Source of the DNA: Corallococcus soli
GTDB taxonomy: Bacteria; Myxococcota; Myxococcia; Myxococcales; Myxococcaceae
DNA length: 64,000 nt
Reading direction: 5' to 3'
Assembly: GCF_014930455.1 (NCBI RefSeq)
Contig: NZ_JAAIYO010000003.1
Location: 558,001 to 622,000, forward strand
This document shows, one piece after another, positions 15,805-25,590 of the stretch. The position numbers and the translations under genes were made by a program. The stretch's first letter is position 1. Each line of letters opens with the position of its first letter. A model generated the notes under the pieces. That model searched no databases. It saw only the letters and a program-made list of their open reading frames with translations, and was not told the DNA's origin.

Positions 15805-18039
15805 ATGACATTTTACGAGGCCGCGCTCCGAGTGCTGGAGAGCGAAGGTCGCCCCCTGCATTTCCTTGAGATCACGGAGAAGTCCATCCAGCAGAGCCTG
15901 CTGTCCCACATCGGCAAGACACCGGAAGTGACGATGCTGTCGCGCCTGGCTGCCATGGCGCGGCGGACGCGGGATCGCAAGGTGATTGTCACGGCGAAGG
16001 ATACCTTCGCACTGACGGACTGGTCACTCTCCGAGGATGCCGAGGCACTTGCACAGACGGGCGTGATGGAGCCGCATCCGGAGGAGGAGCTTCCTCCCCT
16101 GCGGCCGGTGGAGCGCCACCCGGAGCCGCGCACGGACAACGTGCGCGCGTCGGGGCGTGGCACGGAGCGCAAGCGCCGCCGCGACGAGGGCGACGAGGAG
16201 CGGGGCCGCAGGAAGCGCTTCCCGCCGCTGCCGGAGGTGGTGTTCGAGATCCTCAGCGAGGCGGACGTCGGCCTGCGCACGGATCAGCTCATCGAGCGCG
16301 CCCGGTCCAAGGAGCTGTGCGCCGAGGAGACGACGGTGGAGGCGGTGCTCACCGCCCTGCTGGAGGACAACCAGCGCCGCATCGACGCGGGCCGCCGGCC
16401 CCAGTACGCCTTCAACCAGGAGACCGGGGAGGTGTCGCTGGAGCGCGCGGGTGCGCCGAGCGAGGCGCCGCCCCTGGAGCTCCAGGCGGCGTTCGCGCAG
16501 GCCCTGGGCATCCCGCTGGAGGGTGGCCGCCCGGTGCTGGGCAAGCCCGCCGCGGGCGCCGAGCCCCTGGTGGACGAGGCCCTCATCACCACCGCGCGCA
16601 CGGCCCTCAAGGACGCGCGTCGGGCGGTGGCGCGCGGGCTGCGCAAGCGCCTGGGCGACGCGGACGTGGGCACCTTCGAGAAGTCCGTGGTGAAGATGAT
16701 GCACGGGCTGGGCTTCCGCGAGCTGAAGGTCGCGAAGCGCTCCAAGGAAGGCCCCCTGCTCACCGCGCGCAAGCGCGAGGGCAGCGTGGAGCTGCGCTAC
16801 GCGGTGCGCATGCTCAAGGGCACCCCGGGCGTGGACCGCAAGACGGTGCAGGAGCTGCGGCGCGACCTGGGCCACTACTCCGCGCAGGTCGGTCTGCTGG
16901 TGAGCGCGGGCGAGGTGCGCGGCGACGCGCGCTCCGAGGCGCAGGCCACCGGCTCGCTGGTGATGCTGTGGTGCGGTGACGCGCTGGGTGAGAAGTTCCT
17001 GGAGGCCAGGACGGCCGTCAACGTCACCCAGGTGGAGCTGTACGACATCGACGAGCGCTTCTTCGAGGCCGCGAAGCTGGACGCCGAGGAGGCCCAGCGC
17101 CGCCGCGAGGAGCGCAAGAGCGAGAAGCAGGCCCGCGAGGAGGGTGGCGAGGTGGAGGCCTCCGCTCCCGCCGCGGACCGTCCGGAGCGCGAGGAGCGTC
17201 CGGAGCGAGGCGACCGTCAGGAGCGCTCCGAGCGCCGCCGCGACCGCCAGCGCGCACGCAACGAAGCCCGCGACGCGGCCGCCGCCCAGGCCGGGACCGA
17301 AGCCGCGGAGCCCAAGGCCGCGCCGGTGGCCGCCGCGCCGCCGGCCGCCGCCGGGTTCACGCCCACGTCGTCGGAAGAGGATGACTCCGACGAGGGGGAT
17401 GACGACGGCGAGGACGACGACCTGGAGGCCGCCAGCGCCTTCGTGGGAGGAGCCAAGGAGGGCGCCGAGGGTGGCGCTTCCGCCGAGGCCTCCGCGTCCG
17501 AGCGCAAGCGTCGCCGCCGTCGCCGCCGGGGTCGTCGCGGCCGTGGCACGCGCGGAGCGGAGGGCGCGCTCCCGGGCGAGCCCGGCGCTCCCGCGACGGG
17601 TGATGCGGTCGCCGCCTCGGGTGAGATCGCCGCGCCTTCCGCGGGTGGAGCGGGCGAGGGCCTGGTCGCGCTCGCGGGCGAGTCCCTGCCCGCCGTCGCC
17701 GAAGCGGCCCCTGCCCCCCTCCATGGGGAAGCAGCCGTCACCACGCCGAGCGAAGGCAACGCATGGCACGCGGGCGAAGCCGTGACCGCACCGGCGGAGC
17801 CGACGCCCGAGTCCGCCGATGCCGCGCGGGCCCGTGCTGAAGCCGAGCAGGCCGCGTCCGACGCCGTGACGCCGGGCGCGAGCCCCGCGTTGTCGCCCGA
17901 GCAGGAGGCGTCCACGACGCCCACCGCCGAGCCAGCCGCGACCCCGAGCGAGCCCGTGGAGATCCGCGAGGCCCGCGAGGTGCACGAGGCGCCGGTCGCC
18001 TCCGAGCCGGAGACTCCGCCCGAGGGCAAGGAGGGCTGA
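15805..18039 (+). CDS. HARE-HTH protein with an apparently inactive Mrr-like nuclease domain
   Basis: A 744-residue protein. Residues 1-75 are a HARE-HTH domain (FYEAALRVLESEGRPLHFLE, then LSRLAAMARRTRDR). A second winged-helix-like unit spans about 138-210. Residues about 288-420 resemble the Mrr-type restriction endonuclease fold (FEKSVVKMMHGLGFRELKV, GLLVSAGEVRGDARSEA, VTQVELYDIDE), but the catalytic G-x-D and Q-x-K positions read GPLL and VRML, so cleavage is unlikely. The C-terminal 330 residues are low complexity, with a basic patch RKRRRRRRRGRRGRG near 566-580 suited to nucleic-acid binding. It heads a probable operon with lipoproteins, birA and coaX. Role: DNA or RNA binding, otherwise unknown. 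Confidence 0.75.
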   Translation: MTFYEAALRVLESEGRPLHFLEITEKSIQQSLLSHIGKTPEVTMLSRLAAMARRTRDRKVIVTAKDTFALTDWSLSEDAEALAQTGVMEPHPEEELPPLRPVERHPEPRTDNVRASGRGTERKRRRDEGDEERGRRKRFPPLPEVVFEILSEADVGLRTDQLIERARSKELCAEETTVEAVLTALLEDNQRRIDAGRRPQYAFNQETGEVSLERAGAPSEAPPLELQAAFAQALGIPLEGGRPVLGKPAAGAEPLVDEALITTARTALKDARRAVARGLRKRLGDADVGTFEKSVVKMMHGLGFRELKVAKRSKEGPLLTARKREGSVELRYAVRMLKGTPGVDRKTVQELRRDLGHYSAQVGLLVSAGEVRGDARSEAQATGSLVMLWCGDALGEKFLEARTAVNVTQVELYDIDERFFEAAKLDAEEAQRRREERKSEKQAREEGGEVEASAPAADRPEREERPERGDRQERSERRRDRQRARNEARDAAAAQAGTEAAEPKAAPVAAAPPAAAGFTPTSSEEDDSDEGDDDGEDDDLEAASAFVGGAKEGAEGGASAEASASERKRRRRRRRGRRGRGTRGAEGALPGEPGAPATGDAVAASGEIAAPSAGGAGEGLVALAGESLPAVAEAAPAPLHGEAAVTTPSEGNAWHAGEAVTAPAEPTPESADAARARAEAEQAASDAVTPGASPALSPEQEASTTPTAEPAATPSEPVEIREAREVHEAPVASEPETPPEGKEG

Positions 18040-18094
18040 AACGCCCTCACGGAATCGGGTGCGATGGACGCGGGAGTGTTAGCGTAAGGGGGCC

Positions 18095-19012
18095 ATGAAG
18101 CCGGCCCTGCTGCTCACCTCCTGCGTGCTGTTACTCGGGGCCTGCCGCTCGCAGGCCCCGCGCCATCCGGTGGCGCCGATGGAGCTGTCCGGGGAGACCG
18201 TGCGGGACAACGCCCTGCTGGGCTTCGGCCCGGACGGGGTGCGGGAGCTGCTCTCCGAGGCGCTGGAGTCCTCCGGCCGCTTCGAGCTGGTGTCGGAGGA
18301 GGGGCCCAAGAAGGCCCGCCCCTGGCGCATGTCGCTGGAGCTGCCCTTCACCCGCGAGGTGCTGAAGGACGGCAACCCCCACAGCTTCGCGGAGGTGGGC
18401 GCCAACCTGTCCCTGGAGCGCTTCGGCGGCCCCGTGCCCCAGCGCTACGAGGTGGTGGGCCTGGGTGAGGCGCCCGTGCAGGAGGACTCGGAGGAGGGCC
18501 GCCGGACCGCCATGCGCACCGCGCTGGAGAGCGTGCTGCGTCAGGTGACGGAGTCGGCGCTGTTGCAGCTCTCCGCGCTGGAGCGCACGGACGAAGCGCT
18601 GGTGACGGACCTGCGCGCCACCGACACGCGCATCCGCGAGTTCGCCCTGCGCACGCTGGCCGACCGCAAGCACCCGGCCGCCGCGCCCCTGCTGATTGAA
18701 CGCCTGAAGGACACCGGCGACGCGGCCGCGGTGCGCCGCACCATTGGCGCGCTGGCGGAGATGAAGGCGAAGAGCGCGGTGCCGGCCCTCATCGACCTGG
18801 CGCGCGGCCGCGACTCCGGCTTCCTCCAGGAGATCGTCTTCGCGGTGGGGGAGATTGGCGGCCCCGAAGCGGAGGCCTACCTGTACACGGTGGCCCAGGG
18901 CCACGACACGCCGTCGGTGCAGGCCGCCGCGAAGCAGGCGCTCGACACGCTCTACGCATCACGCAACCACGCAACGGTGGAGGCGCGTGGCCAGGGCCAC
19001 GCGGACCCTTGA
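18095..19012 (+). CDS. HEAT-repeat lipoprotein
   Basis: A 305-residue lipoprotein with lipobox LLGAC (Cys17). Residues about 25-165 form an unrecognised mixed domain. Residues about 175-285 carry HEAT/PBS-lyase-type repeats: DTRIREFALRTLADRKHPAAAPLLIERL, DAAAVRRTIGALAEMKAKSAVPALIDL and FLQEIVFAVGEIGGPEAEAYL are successive helical pairs, given here by their order. It probably serves as a protein-binding scaffold at the envelope. The stop is 2 bases before the next lipoprotein's start, so they are co-transcribed. AAGGGGG precedes the ATG. Confidence 0.8.
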   Translation: MKPALLLTSCVLLLGACRSQAPRHPVAPMELSGETVRDNALLGFGPDGVRELLSEALESSGRFELVSEEGPKKARPWRMSLELPFTREVLKDGNPHSFAEVGANLSLERFGGPVPQRYEVVGLGEAPVQEDSEEGRRTAMRTALESVLRQVTESALLQLSALERTDEALVTDLRATDTRIREFALRTLADRKHPAAAPLLIERLKDTGDAAAVRRTIGALAEMKAKSAVPALIDLARGRDSGFLQEIVFAVGEIGGPEAEAYLYTVAQGHDTPSVQAAAKQALDTLYASRNHATVEARGQGHADP

Positions 19013-19014
19013 GT

Positions 19015-19632
19015 ATGAGGCAATCGCTGTCGACGGTGGGGGGCATCGCCCTCCTGGTCACCACGCTCGTGGGCTCCGGATGCGCGAAGCGCGTCGAGTC
19101 GGACGCCCGCCCCGCACCCGAATCCATCGCCGAGTACTACCCGCTGGCGGTGGGCAACCAGTGGACGTACCGGCTGGACAAGCGGGACGACAAGCCCGTC
19201 ACCGTGGAGATCGTCAAGGAGCAGGATGGGTACTTCCTGGACAACCAGGGCGGCCAGCTGATGGTGGACGCCTTCGGCCTGCGCGACCCCAAGCGCTACC
19301 TGCTGCGAGGCCCGCTGGAGGCCGGGCGCGGGTGGAACAACGTGGTGTCCGTGTCGTCCACGGAGCGCTACCAGCTGGTGCAGGTGGGCTTCGCGTGCCA
19401 GGTCCCCGCGGGCTCGTTCCCCAACTGCGTCAGCGTGGAGGGCCGCAACCGGGTGGACGCGAAGACGACGCTCGTCAACACGATGACCTTCGCCGCGGGC
19501 GTGGGGCTCGTGCGCGTGGACGTGGCCACGGAGCAGGAGGGCAAGCGCGTGCCGCAGACGGAGCTGGAGCTGGTGTCCTTCAAGGTCGGAGCCGCCGGCG
19601 CCGCCGCGACCCCGCCGCCCGCCGCGAACTGA
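19015..19632 (+). CDS. Lipoprotein of unknown function
   Basis: A 205-residue lipoprotein; the lipobox is VGSGC (Cys23). The mature part opens with YYPLAVGNQWTYRLD, a motif shared by many delta-proteobacterial lipoproteins of unknown role that fold as a single beta-rich domain, and continues with CQVPAGSFPNCVSVEGRN, where two cysteines may form a disulfide. The C-terminus is an Ala/Pro tail. It follows the HEAT lipoprotein by 2 bases and precedes birA by 10. Confidence 0.75.
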   Translation: MRQSLSTVGGIALLVTTLVGSGCAKRVESDARPAPESIAEYYPLAVGNQWTYRLDKRDDKPVTVEIVKEQDGYFLDNQGGQLMVDAFGLRDPKRYLLRGPLEAGRGWNNVVSVSSTERYQLVQVGFACQVPAGSFPNCVSVEGRNRVDAKTTLVNTMTFAAGVGLVRVDVATEQEGKRVPQTELELVSFKVGAAGAAATPPPAAN

Positions 19633-19642
19633 AGCGCCCCGC

Positions 19643-20674
19643 ATGGCCGTGGAGACGACGAACGAGCTGTCGCAGGACGCGCGCATCCTGGGCTTCCTCG
19701 CCGAGGGCGGGGAGGGCTTCATCTCCGGGGAGGCCCTGTCGAACCGGCTGGGCCTGTCGCGCACCGCGGTGTGGAAGCACGTGGAGTCCCTGCGGCTGAA
19801 GGGCTACCGCATCGACGCGGTGCCCGCGAAGGGCTACCGGCTGGTGGGCCGGCCGGACCGGCTCTCCGCGCTGGAGCTCCACCCGCTGCTCGCCACCCGC
19901 GCCATGGGCCGCGTGCTGCACCACCACGACAGCATCGGCTCCACCAACGCGACGGCCTTCCGGCTGGCCCAGGACGGCGCGCCGCATGGCACCGTGGTGG
20001 TGGCCGAACAGCAGACGGCGGGCAAGGGGCGCCGGGGCCGCGCGTGGGTGTCCCCGCCCGGCCTCAACCTGTACTTCTCCGCCATCCTCCGCCCGGAGCT
20101 GTCCCCGCAGCGGGCGCCGGAGCTCACGCTGGTGGCCGCCGTGGCGCTGGCGGAGGCCCTGCGTGAGTCCGGCGCCGACGCGGCCATCAAGTGGCCCAAC
20201 GACGTCCAGTTGGGAGGCCTCAAGGTGGCGGGCATCCTCACGGAGCTGTCCGCCGAACCGGAGCGCGTGCACTTCGTCATCGTGGGCGTGGGCGTCAACC
20301 TCAACGCGGGCCCCGAGCACTTCCCGGAGGAGCTGCGGGACACCGCCACGTCGGTGGCCCAGGCCCTGGGGCGGCCGGTGGCCCGGGCGGCCTTCACGGC
20401 GGCCCTGTGGACGCGGCTGGAGGCCTGGCTGGACACGTACCTGGCCACCGGCTTCGACGCGGTGCGCACCCGCTGGAAGGCCCTGTCGAGCACCCTGGGG
20501 CAGCAGGTCCGGGTGCGCACGGACCGGGGGGACTGGGAGGGGTTCGCGGAGGACATCGACCCCACGGGCGCGCTGATGGTGCGCACGGCGGAGGGCCGCG
20601 TGGAGCGGGTGCTCGCGGGCGACGTCGAACAGGTGCGTCCCCGGGCCGCATCGCGCCCTCAAGGACGCGGCTGA
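19643..20674 (+). CDS. birA: Biotin--[acetyl-CoA carboxylase] ligase / biotin repressor
   Basis: A 343-residue two-domain BirA. The N-terminal winged helix (about 10-65: [36 protein letters not shown]) allows DNA binding, so it is the repressor-type class. The ligase core has [19 protein letters not shown] (the biotinyl-AMP loop, GRGRRGR in E. coli), KWPNDV and GVGVNLN. A C-terminal SH3-like domain ends near 325. It activates biotin as biotinyl-AMP and transfers it to carboxyl carrier proteins. Neighbouring coaX places two cofactor genes together, a common pairing. Confidence 0.95.
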   Translation: MAVETTNELSQDARILGFLAEGGEGFISGEALSNRLGLSRTAVWKHVESLRLKGYRIDAVPAKGYRLVGRPDRLSALELHPLLATRAMGRVLHHHDSIGSTNATAFRLAQDGAPHGTVVVAEQQTAGKGRRGRAWVSPPGLNLYFSAILRPELSPQRAPELTLVAAVALAEALRESGADAAIKWPNDVQLGGLKVAGILTELSAEPERVHFVIVGVGVNLNAGPEHFPEELRDTATSVAQALGRPVARAAFTAALWTRLEAWLDTYLATGFDAVRTRWKALSSTLGQQVRVRTDRGDWEGFAEDIDPTGALMVRTAEGRVERVLAGDVEQVRPRAASRPQGRG

Positions 20675-20706
20675 CCGCCGGCCTTCGCGGTAGACTGGCG
20701 CGCGTG

Positions 20707-21473
<767 letters not shown>

Positions 21474-21477
<4 letters not shown>

Positions 21478-22619
21478 GCCTCGCTCCGGATCCCACCCTC
21501 CCGCCCCCGCCGCCGGGCTGCCCCTTCAACGCGGAGTTCCTTCCGCCCAACCTGCGCAAGCACGTGGACCCCAACGCGCCCGTGCCGCTGCGCATGATGG
21601 CCGCCAAGTCGCTCGTGCCCCTCAACCCGGCGGACATGCTGGGCGCGCTGTTCATGCTCACGTTCGACCCGGAAGCGACCGTGCGCGAGACGGCCGCCAA
21701 GACGTGCGCCACGCTGCCGGATCGCATCCTCGGCTCCGCGCTGCGCGACGAGGGCGTGCCGCCGCCCGTGCTGGGCTACTTCCTGGGCCTCTTGAAGGAC
21801 AAGGAAGCCTACGCGGAGATGCTCGTCCTCAACTCGGAGACGCCGGATGACGCCGTCGCCGGCGTGGCCTCATCCTGCAGCCCGAAGGTGGCGGAGATCA
21901 TCTCGCAGAACCAGCTGCGGCTGCTGCGCCACGAGGACATCGTCCGCAACCTGTGCCTCAACCCCGGCGCCCCGGCGTCGCTCGTGGACAGCATCTGTGA
22001 CTTCTCGGTGCGCAGCGGGCTCATCCTGGCGGACGTGCCGGCGATGCAGGCCGCCCGCGTGCGCATCTACGGCCCGCAGGCCGCCGCGGCGCCCCCGGAT
22101 CCGGGCCCCACGGCGGAAGAGGTGCTGCAGGAGCTGGGCTCCTCGGGGGAGAAGGACGACGAGACGCCGATGGAAGAGGGCAAGCGCCAGACGCTCGCCC
22201 AGCGCATCATGAAGATGTCCATCGCGGAGAAGATCAAGCTGGCGACGCTGGGCAACAAGGAAGCGCGCACGTCGCTCATCCGCGACACCAACAAGCTCGT
22301 CTGCGTGGCCGTCATCCGCAGCCCCCGCATCACCGACGGCGAGGTGCTCTCGTGCGCCGCCAACCGCGCCATCAACGAGGACGTGCTGCGCGTCATCTAC
22401 AACAACCGCGAGTGGACGAAGATGCAGAAGGTGAAGCTCGCGCTGGTGAAGAACCCCAAGGTGCCGCTCACCGTCACCATGAAGTTCCTCAACACGCTGC
22501 GCGACGCGGAGCTGAAGGACCTGGCGCGCGACAAGAACGTGCCCGCCGCCGTGCAGTCCTTCGCCAAGAAGCTGCATGAGAAGAAGACCGCCCCCAAGAA
22601 GGACGGCGGCGGTCACTGA
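21474..22619 (+). CDS. HEAT-like repeat protein of unknown function
   Basis: A 381-residue cytosolic protein coupled to coaX by an ATGA overlap. It opens with a Pro-rich segment, then helical repeats ([28 protein letters not shown]-type units near 48-75 and [20 protein letters not shown] further on), a linker at about 200-235 rich in Glu and Pro, and a second helical block ([39 protein letters not shown]) ending in a Lys-rich tail. The repeat spacing resembles DUF2336/HEAT-like alpha solenoids. Partner unknown. A hairpin follows the stop. Confidence 0.7.
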
Positions 22620-22633
22620 CGGCTGCGAGCAGG

Positions 22634-22654
22634 GGCCGGGCAGCAGGCCCGGCC
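22634..22654 (+). terminator. Hairpin at the end of the birA-coaX operon
   Basis: GGCCGGGC and GCCCGGCC arms (8 bp) with a 5-base loop, 15 bases after the stop of the HEAT-like gene and before the convergent frzS gene. No T-run follows. Termination is inferred from the position. Confidence 0.5.
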
Positions 22655-22746
22655 TCGCTCCAGCAACCGCGTCAGGCCCGCCGGAAAAGGGGAGGGCGGT
22701 CGTCCCGCGCCATCCCCCCCCACCCGCGGGGCCCGGATGCGGCGAA

Positions 22747-24513
22747 CTACGCCGCGGCTTCCTCGTCGGCCTCGTCGCCCACGGAGGTGCCCGGCTCGTC
22801 CAGGAGCTGCTGGGCGATGGCGAGCGCCTTCTTCGTCTTCTCGCGCAGCTTCTCGTCGCCCTTGATGCGCGCGTAGAGCTTCGTCACGCGCTCCTCGTTG
22901 CGCACCGCCGCCTGCTCCAGCTCGGTGATGCGGGCGCGCAGCCCGTCGGCGTCCGCGGCCGCCTGGGCCGTCTGGGCGGACAGGTCCGCCTGGGCCTGCT
23001 CCAGTTGCGAGCGCAGTCCGTCGGCCTCCTGCTGGGCGGCCTCCACCTGCGAGCGCAGTCCTTCGGCCTCCTCGCGCGCCGCCTGGAGATCCGCGTCCTG
23101 CTGGGCCGCCTGGGCGCGCAGGGCCTCCACTTCACCCTGGAGCGACTGCGCCTGGGCCTGGTGCTGATCCAGCTCCGCCTGGAGCGTGTCCAGCTTCGCG
23201 GTGGCGCCGCGCGCCTCTTCCTTGGCGGTGGCCAGCTGCTGATCCACGCGCTTGCGCTCGGTGGTGAGCTGCTCGGTGCGGCTGGTGAGCGTCTTGATCT
23301 GCGCGTCCCGGCGCGACAGCTCCTCGTCGGAGGTGCTGGCCTTCTGCTCCAGCTCCAGGTGCTGATCCTTCAGCTCGATGATCTCCTGGTCCTTCTGGTT
23401 CAGCTCCGACTTGAGGCGCAGGATCTCCTTGTCGCGCTTGTTGACGGTGTCGCGCAGCGCGAACGTGTCCTTGTCGTTCTTGCCGACGTTGGAGCGCGAC
23501 GTCTCCAGCTCCGTCGCCTTCGCCTGCAGCTCGGACTCCAGCGACTGCACGCGCTCCTCGGCCTGCGTCGCCTGTCCGCGCGAGTCCTCCAGCGCGCTCT
23601 GCAGCTCCGCCACCTTCGCGCGCAGGTTGCGCAGCTCCGCGGCGTCCGCCACGGACGTGGGGGGCAGGACGGCGCGGGGGACGGCGGCGGGCGGCGGGGC
23701 CACGGCGCGCAGCGGCGCGGGCGTGGGGACGGCGCGCACGGGCGCGGGGGGCGCCACGGCCGGCTCCGGCTCCACCGGCGGCATGAAGCCGATGACGGTC
23801 TTCTCCTCCGGCTCGTCGCCCAGGTCACTCAGCACGTCCAGCGAGTCGTCGTTGTCGGAGCCCAGCGAATCGAGCGCGGAGATCTCCTCCTCGGCGGACG
23901 GGGACTCCAGCTCCGGCGGCGCGACCACGGCCTCGTCCTCGGGCGTGCCGGTGACGGGCTCGGAGATGTCGCCGAAGGCCTCGTCGAGCATGTCCAGGTC
24001 TTCGCCCGGCACCGCGGGCTCCTCGCCCGTGTCCACGGCGATCTCCTCGCCGAAGTCCGGGGCGGGCTCCTCCTTGCCGAAGTCGTCCCCCAGCGAGTCC
24101 AGCGTGAGGCTGTCGTCCACCACCTCGTCGCTGGCGGGCAGCTCCGGGAAGCCGATGAGGCCGCCCACCCGGTCCACCAGCGTGTCGGTGTCCACGGGCT
24201 TGGCCACGTATTCGTCCGCGCGGGCCTTGAGCTTGCTGTGCGCCGCGAAGCCGTCCGGACTGCCGATGATGACGATGGGCAGCGCCTTGAGCTCGTCGTC
24301 CTTCTTCAGCTTGCCGCAGATGAGGTAGCCGTTCTGTCCGGCGGACAGGTCCACCGCGAGCACCACCAGCTCCGGGCGCTCGCGCCGGATCAGCTCCACG
24401 CTGCCCTTGCCGTCCCCCGTCGTCTGCGCCGAGAACCCCCGGGCTTCCAGGGCCTGCTGCAGGGTGGCGGAGAGGGTGGCGTCGCTTTCGACGATCAGGA
24501 TTCGCTTGGACAT
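22747..24513 (-). CDS. frzS: FrzS, polar social-motility protein
   Basis: A 588-residue protein. Residues 1-125 are an atypical receiver domain (MSKRILIVESD, LVVLAVDLSAGQNGYLICGK with Asp55, ADEYVAKP). The switch Thr/Ser position reads Gly (PIVIIGS), so normal phospho-signalling is unlikely, as reported for M. xanthus FrzS. Residues about 125-300 are an acidic, Pro-rich linker. From about 320 to 570 lies a long coiled coil with repeats such as EGLRSQVEAAQQEADGLRSQ. FrzS oscillates between poles and is needed for type IV pilus-dependent S-motility. The gene lies downstream of rpoE1 and its anti-sigma gene, and two hairpins plus a predicted promoter suggest separate transcription. Confidence 0.93.
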   Translation of the reverse strand: MSKRILIVESDATLSATLQQALEARGFSAQTTGDGKGSVELIRRERPELVVLAVDLSAGQNGYLICGKLKKDDELKALPIVIIGSPDGFAAHSKLKARADEYVAKPVDTDTLVDRVGGLIGFPELPASDEVVDDSLTLDSLGDDFGKEEPAPDFGEEIAVDTGEEPAVPGEDLDMLDEAFGDISEPVTGTPEDEAVVAPPELESPSAEEEISALDSLGSDNDDSLDVLSDLGDEPEEKTVIGFMPPVEPEPAVAPPAPVRAVPTPAPLRAVAPPPAAVPRAVLPPTSVADAAELRNLRAKVAELQSALEDSRGQATQAEERVQSLESELQAKATELETSRSNVGKNDKDTFALRDTVNKRDKEILRLKSELNQKDQEIIELKDQHLELEQKASTSDEELSRRDAQIKTLTSRTEQLTTERKRVDQQLATAKEEARGATAKLDTLQAELDQHQAQAQSLQGEVEALRAQAAQQDADLQAAREEAEGLRSQVEAAQQEADGLRSQLEQAQADLSAQTAQAAADADGLRARITELEQAAVRNEERVTKLYARIKGDEKLREKTKKALAIAQQLLDEPGTSVGDEADEEAAA

Positions 24514-24594
24514 GAAGGGACGGCCGTCCTGGGGTGCGGCGCGCGGTGAGACACCACGAACGAGCGGCGGCGCGCGAGAAGAGAGACGCGGTCG

Positions 24595-24623
24595 AGGCTA
24601 TCGGCCATGCCTGGGACCGTCAA
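24595..24623 (-). promoter_or_regulatory. Predicted frzS promoter
   Basis: On the minus strand, TTGACG (24618-24623), a 17-base spacer and TAGCCT (24595-24600). The start site would be near 24588, about 75 bases before the frzS ATG. It follows the hairpin at 24631-24649, which fits independent transcription of frzS. Confidence 0.4.
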
Positions 24624-24630
24624 TCTTCAC

Positions 24631-24649
24631 ACCGGGCGCAACGCCCGGT
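24631..24649 (-). terminator. Hairpin between the anti-sigma gene and frzS
   Basis: A perfect 8-bp stem (ACCGGGCG/CGCCCGGT) with a 3-base loop, downstream of the anti-sigma stop codon and upstream of the predicted frzS promoter. It probably ends the sigma/anti-sigma transcript. Confidence 0.55.
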
Positions 24650-24687
24650 ATTCAGTCGAGCAGGCGACCGCTCGGGCCCCGCGCCGT

Positions 24688-24706
24688 CAGCCCTGTTTCA
24701 GGGCTG
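24688..24706 (-). terminator. Hairpin over the anti-sigma stop codon
   Basis: CAGCCCT and AGGGCTG arms (7 bp, 5-base loop) centred on the TGA stop (24698-24700) of the anti-sigma gene. It is the first of two hairpins before frzS. Confidence 0.45.
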
Positions 24707-25564
24707 TAGCGACACGGGCTGGAGCGACACGTTCTGCACGCTCACCGACGGCTTCACCTGCGCGGGGCGCGGGAGGCCATTGGAGCGGTGCTCCTGATCC
24801 CGCAGCATCTGCAGGATGGCGGCGTCGTCCAGATCCGTCACCAGCTCGTACGTGATGTCGTGATCCCGCCACGTCACCACGTTGTAGGCCTGGCTCGAAT
24901 CCACGGCCACGTTCGCCACCGTGGGGGACTCCTCCACCGTCACCCGCCGGCCCGTGGCCGGATACACGAACACGCCGATGTTGCGCTTGGGCTCGTTCGT
25001 GCGCCGGGGCTGGGTCTCGTAGCTGACGTAGACGACTTCCTGGCCGTTGAGCGTGGAGAAGCGCGCGCCCACCGGCTGCGCCTGCTGGAGGCGGGGCAGG
25101 GTGATGCGGTGCTCCACCTTGTCGTTGAACCACGCTTCAATCTGCTCCGGCGTGCCCGCGACGAACTCCAGGGGCCGCTGGCGCGTGTGCCGCTGAACGG
25201 CCTCCAGGATGGAGGCGCGCTGCGCCTGCCCGGACTGGTACGTCATCCAGGCGCCACCCACGGTGACGGCCACCAGGGCCACCGCCCCGGCGCGGATCCA
25301 CTGGCTCACCTGGGCCCGGCGCTGCTCGCGGTGCAGGCCGGACTGGATGCCCGCGCGCAGCGACGCCGGTGCGCGCGAGCCCTGGGCGGACACGGAGTGC
25401 TTCGCCGCGCGCCGGAGCGTCTGGCGAAGCTGCATCTCTTCATCCACCCGGGCGATGCAGGCCGGGCAGTCTTCGAGGTGCGACTCCACGTCGTGGCGTT
25501 CCTCGGGCTGAAACTCGCCGTCGAGGTACGGGTACAGCAATCGCTCGAGTTCCTGGCAGGTCAT
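24698..25564 (-). CDS. Zinc-binding anti-sigma factor (membrane anchored)
   Basis: A 288-residue anti-sigma factor. The N-terminal cytosolic domain carries the ZAS motif H-x3-C-x2-C as His29, Cys33 and Cys36 (ESHLEDCPAC), with Cys3 as a possible fourth ligand. One transmembrane helix spans about 90-108 (IRAGAVALVAVTVGGAWMTY). Residues 110-288 would be periplasmic and may sense an envelope signal. It is the gene after the ECF sigma gene (26-base gap), the usual arrangement, so it most likely holds that sigma inactive. It corresponds in position to the anti-sigma-like gene near rpoE1 in M. xanthus. Confidence 0.88.
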   Translation of the reverse strand: MTCQELERLLYPYLDGEFQPEERHDVESHLEDCPACIARVDEEMQLRQTLRRAAKHSVSAQGSRAPASLRAGIQSGLHREQRRAQVSQWIRAGAVALVAVTVGGAWMTYQSGQAQRASILEAVQRHTRQRPLEFVAGTPEQIEAWFNDKVEHRITLPRLQQAQPVGARFSTLNGQEVVYVSYETQPRRTNEPKRNIGVFVYPATGRRVTVEESPTVANVAVDSSQAYNVVTWRDHDITYELVTDLDDAAILQMLRDQEHRSNGLPRPAQVKPSVSVQNVSLQPVSLQP

Positions 25565-25590
25565 GGGCGCTCGATGAATCCAACCACGGA

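Noticed and set aside
17500-17560. Arg-codon run in the HARE-HTH gene as a possible tandem repeat
   Set aside because: It is a short low-complexity coding run, not a repeat array, and it is part of an intact frame.
22576-24549. A 657-codon plus-strand frame antisense to frzS
   Set aside because: It is a Leu/Arg-rich mirror of the coiled coil and has no independent support.
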